DNA of 14,330 bases. It comes from Haplosporangium gracile (Eukaryota; Mortierellomycota; Mortierellomycetes; Mortierellales; Mortierellaceae). Below, in pieces: positions 1 through 9,000 of this stretch. Position 1 is the stretch's first letter; each line of letters opens with the position of its first letter. Made by a program: the position numbers and the translations under genes. The DNA lies in NCBI GenBank assembly GCA_015499985.1, contig JAAAUF010001011.1, positions 1 through 14,330 of the forward strand, read 5' to 3'. The notes under the pieces were generated by a model that saw only the letters and a list, made by a program, of their open reading frames with translations, was not told the DNA's origin and searched no databases.

Positions 1-600
1 GCATAAGAGGGAGCGACACTTAGGAGTGCAGTGCAGACAATGACAGAGAGTGGGGGAGACAAAGGAGACAATTGAATTGGTGGTTTGGATCGATCAAGAC
101 CGGGGGAAAATAAGATGCAGTTGGTAGTGGCTCTGTGCGACCAGGAAATGACTCTTTTTCTTTTTGAGCTACTGTTTTTGTTATTTTGCCAGGGAACCCC
201 TTGCCCGTCTTTTTGTTCATTCTCGTATGATTTTTTGTTGAAGAAGGGGGGGTGGGGCAGCAATCATGGTGCAAATGGTTCATAAAAATGAGCGCAGAAG
301 AGCTGAAGTGGCGAAAAGACAGCTAAAAAGTGGGTTGTTACGACAAAAAGAGTGTGAAGGTACCCACGGCACGGCGGAGGGTGGAAGAGATTTTTTTTGG
401 TGTGCATGGCGTGTGTGTGTAACTCAACTAAAAAAACAAAAAAAAAATGTACTCCGCCGGGACGAGGAACTGGTTGGTCAAACAAGTATGACTGGGACAT
501 GCGCACATTTAGCATTTGTGAACAAACAAGCGCAATCGCCGTTTTATACCTTTTTTTTTTCCACAGCAGTCAGATTCACTCTTGGTTCTGTTGAACATAA
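1..600. other. No supported gene; upstream flank
   Basis: I see no coding region here. Open stretches on both strands translate into low-complexity sequence without a domain, lack a plausible splice structure, and follow homopolymer runs (poly-T or poly-A at about 390-398, 441-449 and 551-560). A short GT repeat lies at 411-421. The segment may hold distal promoter sequence for the downstream transporter gene or the end of a neighbour outside the window, but nothing in the bases decides this. Confidence 0.5.
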
Positions 601-860
601 GCTCGCTTCTGTTCTTTTTCTTTCTTTTCTTTCTTTTCTTCTTCTTCAGTCGTTGCTTTACTGTCGTTGCTCCTCGTCTATTCTTCATCTTTTGCCCTCT
701 CTCTTCTCCTCCCCGCTTCGCCCACTGTTCAGCGCACATAGCACTTTTACATATACATACACCCATTGCTGATCAGTTCATTCACTCAAACTCATTCATT
801 TTTTTTTTTTTTTTTTTGGCATTAACATTCATACCTTAACTTATACTAATAACGAAAACA
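601..860 (+). promoter_or_regulatory. Pyrimidine-rich upstream region of the ABC transporter gene
   Basis: A long C/T tract runs from about 606 to 718, followed by CA/TA-rich sequence and a run of about 20 T at 797-817, just before the start codon at 861. C/T-rich blocks directly upstream of start codons are a known feature of many fungal promoters that lack a clear TATA box, so this is the likely core promoter and 5' UTR. No specific factor site is claimed and the transcription start is unknown. A 5'-UTR intron ending in one of the pyrimidine-AG sites (for example near 650) cannot be excluded. Confidence 0.35.
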
Positions 861-3800
861 ATGGCGGACAAAGACAAGAAGCACCCTCCAGCAAAGATCG
901 AGACTGCCAACTGGCTGTCGTACTTCTCATTCAACTGGATCCAGCCACTCCTGATCCGCGGATGGGTAAGTTCATTCCCTCTCTTTTTTACATCTCGGTT
1001 CACTGTGCACTCTGCGCATACACACACACACAGACATACACGCACATACACACCGTTTTTAATTTCTTTTTTTTTTCCCTCACTGCATTGAAGCTCCAAT
1101 GAATTAAATTGCCTTTCCAACCGTTGATCGCCCTTTGATCCCCAACCTAAACCACATCGATAATCGATTTTAACAACACCTTTTTTTATTCATGACACCT
1201 CATCTAGAACAATACAATTGTAGAAACAGACTTGGACCAGCTGTCAAACAACGACCATGTTAAGGGAATTACCGACAGACTTCTCAAGGAATGGACAAAG
1301 GAAGTTGAAAAGAAGCGTCGCAAGGCAAAGGAGAAGGGAACAAAACCAAAACGACCTAATCTCTACTTGGTCCTCTTCCGCTGCTTTGGTCTCTACTTTT
1401 CTCTTTCCTTGTTCACCGGCCTCCTCGAGTCTGTCTGCAAGATCAGCGAGGCTATCCTCATGGGGTAATTTAACATGGACGACCGTTGGTGAAAAAAAGA
1501 CACAGTTGCGCATTCAATCCATCCGTACTTTGAAAGACACGCAGTCTCGCGTCCCTCTCTTCTCCATCGCATTGACCTTTTTTCTTATTACTAACCCATT
1601 CCTCGACAATCCTACCCCTTAGACATGTGATTCGCTTCTTCAACAACCCAGAGACACCAACAAGCACAGGAATGGCCTACGCGATTGGACTCTTCCTTGT
1701 CACCCTCTTCCACGGCACCATGCACCATCACTACTTCTTTCCTACCATGCGCACCGGTCTTTGGATCCGCCAAAGTGTCATCTCCCTCATGTATCGCAAG
1801 TGCCTCGCCCTCTCCACCTCCAGCTCCATCGCCACCGGCACCATTGTCAACCTCATCTCCAATGGTATGTACCCATAACGGCTTTTTTCATATGTGTAGT
1901 TTTATTCTGATGCCCATCGCGCCATTTTACTAATGTCAACTTGTATCTCTCTTTCGTAAAATAGACGTGCAGCCGTTCGAAAACACAACGCCGTTCATGC
2001 TGTACGCCATCATTGGACCTCTGGAGATGATTGCAGTCATGTATTTCCTCTGGAATGAAATCGGTGTCGCCTGTCTGTCAGGATTGCTCGTCTTTGCCCT
2101 GTTACTGCCCATCCAAACTTATTTTTCTCGCCACTTTGCCACCATCCGCACAAAGACCGTCAACGCCCGTGACGAGCGTATCAGGACTCTCTCGGATGTC
2201 TTTTCGGGGATCGAGCTGGTCAAGCTATGCGCATGGGAGGTTCCCTTCCAGGAGAAGATTATGATGTTGCGCTCGATCGAGGTCAAGTACATCTTCAAGG
2301 CCAACTCCATGCGTGCCGTCAACATGGCCATCTACTTTTTCTTCCAGCCCTTGACCGCTCTCTTTGTCTTTGTCACCTACTGGCTCCAGTACAGGGCTGG
2401 AGATACTTCCAAGATCCTGAATCCCGACAAGGTCTTCGTCTCTTTAACGCTGTTCAACATCATGCGTCTTACCATGACCTCTTTCTTCCCCAAGGCTCTC
2501 GAGACCATGGCAGAGACTAGAGTCTCGGTACGCCGTATCACCGATTTCCTGATGTTGCCCGAGCTGAGAGGTATCGAGAACGAGTTTCAGACTGTCGTCG
2601 ATGACGACAACAATAGCAACAACAATAACAACGAGAAGCATGCCGATACCCAGCCACCCTCGGATCCCGCAGTCTTGGTCGAGATGAGAAACGCCTCCTT
2701 CTCCTGGACAGTCTCCACGTCGGAAAAGAACGAGGTCCTGGAGATGTCGGCCAAGGAAAAGCGCAAGAACCAGGAAAAGCATGGCGAGAAGCAGGAACTG
2801 GAGCAGGAGCAGGGTCAGGAACTCAATAGCAACAGCGACAACTTGACCATCCTCAGCCCCACCAAGGCCGTTCTCGAGAATGTTACCATGACCCTTCGCC
2901 GTGATGAGTTGCTTGCCATTGTCGGACCTGTCGGATGCGGAAAATCCAGTTTCTGTATGGCCTTGTTGGGAGAGCTGCCTCTAGTTTCGGGATCACTTGC
3001 CTTGGCGAAGAACAGCCAGGGCAAGCATCTTAGCATTTCCTACTCTGCCCAGTCACCATGGATCTTTGCAGGGACCATTCGGAGCAACATCTTGTTCGGC
3101 TCCAAGTTTGACCAGGAGCGTTACGACAAGGTCATCAAGGCCTGCGAGCTCACTCGCGATCTTTCCCTATTCCCCAAGGGAGAGGAGACGATCATTGGAG
3201 AGAAGGGTGTCACTCTCAGTGGAGGGCAGCGTGCTCGTGTCTCTCTTGCCAGAGCTGCCTACAGGGATTCGGACGTTTACATTCTGGACGATCCTCTCTC
3301 GGCTGTCGACCCCAAGGTCGGGCGTGCTCTCTTCCAAAACTGCATCAACGGACTCCTCAAGGGCAAGGCTCGCGTTTTGGTCACTCACCAGCTTCAGTAC
3401 ATCAAGGACTGCGAGAACGTTATTGTTCTTGAGCAGGGTCAAGTCACTCATGTCGGACGTGTGGATGATGTGATGCAGCATGAGGTTGTTGTTGAGACGC
3501 AGATGGACGATGGAAAGTCGATCAAGAGCATCAAGACTCGTGCCAAGTTTGTCGACGTCCTCCGCGAGTTCGCCAAGAAGGTCCCTACTGCCGTCGAGGG
3601 CGAAGAGGACGCTATTGTGAAGGCCGCTGTCAAGGAAGCCGCTGCTGCGGAGGCTGTTCTCAAGCGTGTCGAGTCCAAGGACACCGCCGTGGAGGATGAT
3701 GGAGATGGGCCTGAGCTCAACTTGACAGTCGAGGAGGTCCAGGAGGGTGATACCCCCTGGAGAGTTTACTACAACTTCTTCCGCTATGGATCGTCTCACT

Positions 3801-5662
3801 TCCGCCTTGCGTTGATCGTCCTGTCTTTGTCTAGTGCCCAGGCGATCATGACTGCCGGAGACTTTTTCTTGTCGAATTGGTCCCGCAGTTCTGAGGAGGA
3901 GCAGCAAAAGTCGTACTACCCCATGGTCTTTGGTTTGTACTGTTTGGCCACCATCCTGATGACCCTCTTCCGATCGTTCATTTTCTTCTATTGTGTCTCG
4001 GAGAGTTCTAAGGGTATCTTCCAGGCCATGTTAGACGCCCTTCTCAAGACTGGGCTCGATTTTTTCCACGCCAACCCCCATGGGCGTGTGCTGAACCGAT
4101 TCTCCAAGGACATGGCCAATTGCGACGAGTTGTTGCCCTATACTTTCTTTGACACCATCCAGATCTTGTTCATGTTGTTCGGATCGGTCATTGTCGTCTG
4201 TATCGTGAACATCTGGATTGTCATTGCTATTCCGTTCCTCTTTGCCGGCTTCATTGGACTCCGCTCGGTCTACATCAGGACCAGTCGTCAAGTCAAGCGT
4301 ATTGACAGTCAAACCCGTTCGCCTATCTACTCTCAGCTTTCCGAGACCTTGGACGGTCTGACTTCAGTTCGTGCCTTTGGTGCAGAGGAGCGTTTCATGA
4401 ACCGATTTGTTGAGGCCCAAGAGGACAATGGTCGCGCCTTCTTCTCGTACCTGATTTGCGCACGTTGGCTCGGCTTCCGTCTCGATGCGTTGTCGGCGTT
4501 GTTCTTGGGTGTCACTGCCATTGCCTGTGTGGCTGTTCGGAACTCGCAGCAGGCTGCGCTAGTTGGATTGGCTCTCAACTATGTCACCCAGCTGAGTGGA
4601 GAGTTGCAGTGGGGCGTCCGTCAGAGTGTCGAGACTGCTATCTTGATGGTCTCGGTCGAGCGTATGATGGAATATGCCCAGGTGAAGCCCGAGGAATCTG
4701 GTCGTCACCGCAAGAACCCCGATGGATCGAGCGTGATCCCCAACGGATGGCCCACGGAGGCCAAGGTTACCTTCTCGGACATGTCGTTGACCTACCCCCG
4801 TGGCGATGGACCCGTTCTCAAGAACATATCACTCGATTTCAAGGCTGGCGAGAAGATCGGTATCGTTGGACGCACAGGAGCAGGAAAGTCGAGTATGATT
4901 GGAGCCATCTTCCGACTTGTCGAGACCATGACCGGCGATCCACCTCACCGCGGTGGTATCAGCATTGACGAGATTGACATTAGTCAGATTGGTATGCACG
5001 ATCTACGTCAGAACATGGCGATCATCCCTCAAGAGCCCTTCCTCTTCCGTGGCACCTTGCGGTTCAACCTCGACCCTACATCCAAACATCAGGACGTTGA
5101 TGTCTGGGCTGCGCTCGAGGCTGCAGAGTTGAAGCGCATGGTCGAGGGGCTTGAAGGGGGGCTGGATGCGATTGTGGACGACAACGGCAAGAATTTCAGT
5201 ATTGGTGAGCGTCAATTGCTCTCGCTGGCCCGTGCTGTCTTGCGCCGATCCAAGATTATTGTCATGGACGAGGCGACCGCCAACGTTGACTTGCAGTCGG
5301 ACAGGATGATCCAGAAGGCTATCCATACGCAATTTCAAGGCGCGACTGTGTTCACGATTGCGCATCGTTTGAACACTGTTGTTGGTGACTATGACCGGAT
5401 TTTGGTGTTGGATCAGGGTGAGGTGATGGAGTTTGACGAGCCCTGGGCACTGTTGAACTGTCCTCCGGGCGAGTTCCGACCCAGCGAGATTTTGGGTAAG
5501 GACCCGTCTGTGACGGCGACGTCGGGCAAGGGATGGTTGAGGCGGATGGTAGCAGATACTGGCTCTGAGAACGAGGCCAAGCTCCATCAGGCTGCCAAAG
5601 AGCAATGGGAGAAGAAGCACTCTTCTACTAGCATTGGCTCTAGTACCAGCACCAGCACGTAG
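861..5662 (+). CDS. ABCC/MRP-type full ABC transporter, four exons, 1433 aa
   Basis: The exons are 861-965, 1208-1464, 1623-1864 and 1965-5662. The introns (242, 158 and 100 nt) all have GT-AG ends with donors GTAAGT, GTAATT and GTATGT, and the frame is kept throughout. The product is a membrane pump with the order TMD1-NBD1-TMD2-NBD2 and no N-terminal TMD0, like the short MRP4 type. The conserved SNDVQ segment of ABCC TMD1 spans the exon 3/4 junction. NBD1 has Walker A GPVGCGKSS (residues 522-530), LSGGQ (619-623) and Walker B VYILDD (639-644), with Asp instead of the catalytic Glu. NBD2 has GRTGAGKSS (1170-1178), FSIGE (1279-1283) and KIIVMDE with catalytic Glu1304. This asymmetry is typical of ABCC proteins: NBD2 hydrolyses ATP and NBD1 mainly binds it. 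TMD2 begins near residue 813. By family, the substrates would be organic anions, conjugates or drugs; the actual substrate and membrane cannot be read. The start ATG has A at -3 and precedes the family-typical NWLSYFSFNWIQPL segment. At 1433 residues it is somewhat longer than human MRP4 (about 1325), partly through low-complexity inserts near NBD1. Confidence 0.95.
1017..1054 (+). repeat. CA-rich microsatellite in transporter intron 1
   Basis: An imperfect (CA)n tract interrupted by CATA and CGCA steps. It lies inside intron 1 (966-1207), about 50 nt after the 5' splice site. A similar tract lies just after the first splice donor of the TOP1 gene. Confidence 0.85.
2602..2872 (+). other. Low-complexity insert coding region around the start of NBD1
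   Basis: Within exon 4 of the transporter. Residues 414-425 are an Asp/Asn run (DDDNNSNNNNNE). After the first NBD1 strand (FSWT, from residue 447), about 50 residues rich in Lys, Glu and Gln, including QEKHGEKQELEQEQGQ, separate it from the next conserved strand (LENVTM, from residue 505). Human MRP4 has only a few residues between the equivalent strands. The frame is open and the codons look like those of the flanking sequence, so this is a genuine disordered insertion rather than an unrecognised intron. Confidence 0.7.
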
Positions 5663-6079
5663 ATCACTATCAATTAATAGAGGCAGCAAATGCAACATTT
5701 TTATACCATGACGTTTAAAGGAAGCAAAAAAAAAACGCAAGTTGCGCTTTTTTTGGACTTTGAGAAAATTTTTGTAATTTCGTTCTCCCCTACAAATAGC
5801 AGCCTTTGCCTTTTCTTCCCCTCACTCCCTTTTCTTCCCCTCACTCCCTTTTCTTCCCCTCACTCCCTTTTCTTCTCTCTTTTTCCACTGACACACTTCA
5901 ACCAACCAGCACAATACACGACACACACACATTCATATCCCCGCTCACGATACATCCAGCTCCCCTTTCATCCCCCCTCACTCGGCTGATCAGCTACTTC
6001 ACTCATTTACGCCGCATTTCACACTCATTCAATACTTTCAGCACTACACAACACGCAACAAGGAAAAACAAGCAGCACA
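5663..6079 (+). promoter_or_regulatory. Intergenic region: transporter 3' UTR and TOP1 promoter/5' UTR
   Basis: These 417 nt separate the transporter stop codon from the TOP1 start codon, both on the plus strand. The first part is A/T-rich with an A run (5727-5735) and T run, consistent with a 3' UTR; no exact AATAAA is seen. The middle is C/T-rich and includes a 19-nt tandem repeat. The last 150 nt are rich in CA and ACA up to AGCACA-ATG, typical of a fungal 5' UTR. No separate gene is supported here. Confidence 0.5.
5811..5875 (+). repeat. 19-nt C/T minisatellite, 3 full copies plus a partial
   Basis: The unit TTTTCTTCCCCTCACTCCC repeats exactly at 5811-5829, 5830-5848 and 5849-5867, with a partial fourth copy following. 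It sits about 210-270 nt upstream of the TOP1 start codon, in the C/T-rich promoter zone. Perfect identity between copies points to recent slippage. Copy number could affect promoter strength, but that is inference. Confidence 0.95.
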
Positions 6080-9000
6080 ATGTCGTCGGATTCGGAAGAC
6101 ATGCCTCTCGCCAAGAGGAAGGAGCAACAACAGCGTGCCAACAACCCCTCCACCGGTAAGCAGCAACACGTACACACAAACACACACACACACATACATA
6201 CACACAAGGAGCGCCTTGCAATTATATATCCGATCTGGCGCAGGGTTCTTTTTAAGAAGGATAAAAGGAGAAGGGCGAAGTTTTTGTTAACAAGGGTTTT
6301 TCTTTTCTGTTTGCTTTTTGATTATCTGATCCGTTGGTTGTAAAAGGCAAGAAAAGTGAAAATCCCTATACACGCGACTTGTACGCGTTTTTTGAGAGGG
6401 GAAGTGGAGTAGGAAGGGAAAAAATTAACACAGCTATGAGCTATGGTAGTACCACACTTTAATGCAAGTGACAAGGAATGAGAGTCAGTGGGCACAAACA
6501 GGGTTTTCGTTCATTTTTCGTTTATTCTTTTCATGGGTAGGGGACATGGGCGAAGAAGGGAGGGTGAAAAGTGAGCTCGGGCAAAGTGAAGTCGAATTGT
6601 AGTGAGCGGAGAGGAGAGGCGATTATGGTGCGATGGATGTGGCACAGTGAGAGAGAGAGGGAGGGAGTGGGAGGGAGAGGGAGGGAGGGACAGCAGAGAA
6701 GGAATGGCGGTGATGGTGCTAATTAAATAGGCTGCAGATAGGCAGGCAGCAGCAGTAAGTGTAGATATTAGAACCAAGAACAGAGAAAGAGGCAATAATT
6801 GATGATGATATGTATCACCCCATGTGGACACACATATCCAGAGACAAAGAGGCAAAACTAAAGTTGGGAGGGATCCACGAAGTGATGTGCTTGTTTGTGA
6901 TTTATTTCATTTGGGGGGAAAAGTGAGAGGGATTAAGAAATGAACAATTCATTGTGGCGAAAAAAAATGCAAAGTAGCTTAAGTGGCTCAGGCAACTTAA
7001 GTGGGTGGTAGTGGTAGATGATCGCAGACCATTGTTTATGACAAAGAAGAGCACTACTTATTATGGTCAGAACGCTTCCCCGCCACCACCACCACCATTC
7101 GATTCGAATGAAAATGTGCGGGGTTGTGGTTGTTCTGTGGTGTAAGTCGGTATGGTCGGTGGCAAAAAGGACGATAAATCGCCAAAGTCAGCTCATTTGA
7201 TATAACAATGGGCAAAAATAAAAATAAAAAAGAGCTCTCTCTTCTTTTCACCCGCACCGTGACAGAGAGAGAGAGAGAGAGAGAGAGGGCACTCACACGC
7301 TACGCTAACTCGACTTTTACTTTTACTGGGCTGACCTGTGCGCAATGTGTGGTGTGAGAGAAAGGGACATCAAGTGTAGGAAAGAGTCGGGTGCCGGATT
7401 CATTCATCACAGTTGTCTCGCTTCAGTCAGAACAGATCCGAATCATCTCTTATGTTTCGTCGACTTCATCTGATTCCCTTTGCTGGTCAAGTGAACTAAC
7501 AACTCCTTTTTTCTATCTGAATACTCCTTTATGGAAAAAAATGAACGATAGATGACGACAATCTCGACAGTGGCAGTGACTCGGACACACCCCTCGGCAA
7601 ACGCAAGAGACCAGCTGTCCGGAAAAGAGTCCTTGATGACGAGGACGATGATGATGACGCAGATACCCTGTCCAGCAGTGACAGTGGAGCCCCAGCCATG
7701 AAGCGCACACGCCCATCAGCAGCAAAGAGGAAATCCTACAAGGACGACAGCTCAGACAGTGACGGAGAAGCTGATTACCGCGGTTCATCGGATTCAGATG
7801 TTCCTTTGGCCAAGAAGAAGTCTGCCGACTCCAAAGCCAAGACCAATGGCACAAATGGAACCTCGAGAGCCAAGGCTGCGTCAAAATACAAGGAAGAATC
7901 GTCCTCTGACTCGGATGCCCCTTTGGTAAGTAACATCATCTTGGTTGCCTCAGATATACGACGAACGAGGATGATGGATCAGAGGATGTGGTGCTAACTG
8001 GGATAGAAGTGAAACAATTTAACAACCGAACACGGCATGCGTCCAATTCATCGCTTATTCATTGATATAAAGAATAATGAGAAAACAGTTTAGCATCCTT
8101 CTCAGAGTACTAATCTAATACAACCCTCACCATCTATTTCACATAGGCGAAGAAGGCTGCGTCCAAGGTCAAGGTCAAGACCGAGCCCGTTTCCTCCAGT
8201 AAATCCAAGCAGAGCACGACCACCATCAAAAAGCGCGGCAAAGAGGAAGCGGACGACAAATCCAAAGTCAAGAAGGTCAAGAAGGAAGAAGCGGATGACA
8301 AGTCCAAGGTCAAGAAGGCCAAGAAGGAGGAGGACGAAGACGAGGCCGCCGATGCATGGTGGTTGAACCAGAAGGAGAACGAGGACGATTCTGTCAAGTG
8401 GACTTCTCTCAAGCACAACGGCGTGTACTTCCCTCCTGAATATGTCCCTCATGGTGTCAAGATGAAATACGATGGTAATGAGCAACTCCTTTTTTTTGTC
8501 TGTCCCCCTGTTCATATCATAGATCAACTTCCGGCGGTCTCGTATGCGCTGTACTCATCATATTCTTTTCATTTCTTTCTGGCGCTGAATAGGCAAGCCA
8601 ATTACACTTGCACCTGCTGTCGAGGAGGTTGCTGGGTTCTTTGGTGCCCTCCTGTTTACCGAGCATGCGGAGAACCCTACTTTTCAGGTGAACTTTTTCA
8701 AGGATTTTTCAAAAATCGCCAAGGCTCACAAAACTGTAAGACCATGTCGTCATTTAATGGCTGTACCAGATGCGCCAACATGTCGTGAATGTTCTGGTGT
8801 AAAACAGGAGTGACATTTAACCAGTAAACTCTGCCTAACTTTTCCACTGTTAATAGTCGCCCGAGATCACCAGCTTCAAAAAGTGCGACTTCACTCCTAT
8901 GTACGAGTACTTTCAGGTTGAGAAGGAAAAGCGGAAGAACATGACTAAGGAACAAAAGGAGGCGGCTAAGCAGGAAAAATTGACTTTGGATGAAATGTAT

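Larger units (their letters stand above)
6156..7551 (+). other. TOP1: TOP1 intron 1, 1396 nt
   Basis: The donor is GTAAGC after a phase-1 codon and the acceptor is GATAG before GACGACAATCTC. The junction restores an acidic reading frame. The other seven TOP1 introns are 98-221 nt, so this one is roughly ten times longer. It contains a CA microsatellite near the donor, a purine-rich zone with a G-quadruplex-type motif, a direct repeat of CTTAAGTGG (6978-6986 and 6996-7004) and a (GA)n tract. I see no convincing nested gene. An internal exon, intronic enhancer or second promoter is possible but not demonstrated. Confidence 0.8.

Noticed and set aside
266..772. Plus-strand open frame of 168 codons upstream of the transporter
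   Set aside because: The translation is low complexity, runs through homopolymers and the C/T promoter tract, and shows no domain or conserved motif.
3167..3907. Minus-strand open frame of 246 codons inside the transporter gene
   Set aside because: It is antisense to NBD1 and the linker of a well-supported protein. Leu/Ser/Asp-rich antisense frames arise from codon bias.
5003..5740. Minus-strand open frame of 245 codons over the end of the transporter gene
   Set aside because: It is antisense to NBD2 and the 3' UTR, with no recognisable domain; a shadow frame.
5811..5875. Repeat array considered as CRISPR
   Set aside because: The units are directly adjacent with no spacers and are pyrimidine-only apart from one A; the genome is eukaryotic.
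6511..6855. Minus-strand open frame in TOP1 intron 1 with a hydrophobic-looking start
   Set aside because: It is the translation of the purine-rich strand's complement, including the G-run region. Leu/Ser/Pro repeats come from the simple sequence.
6795..6900. Possible C/D snoRNA in TOP1 intron 1 from the ATGATGA-like box near 6800
   Set aside because: No CTGA D box follows at a suitable distance and no terminal stem pairs.
7552..7698. Alternative TOP1 start at the ATG at 7698 within exon 2
   Set aside because: Using it would discard two copies of the acidic PL[AG]K motif, including the one in exon 1, and leave the well-joined exon 1 unexplained. It could serve only as a minor isoform.
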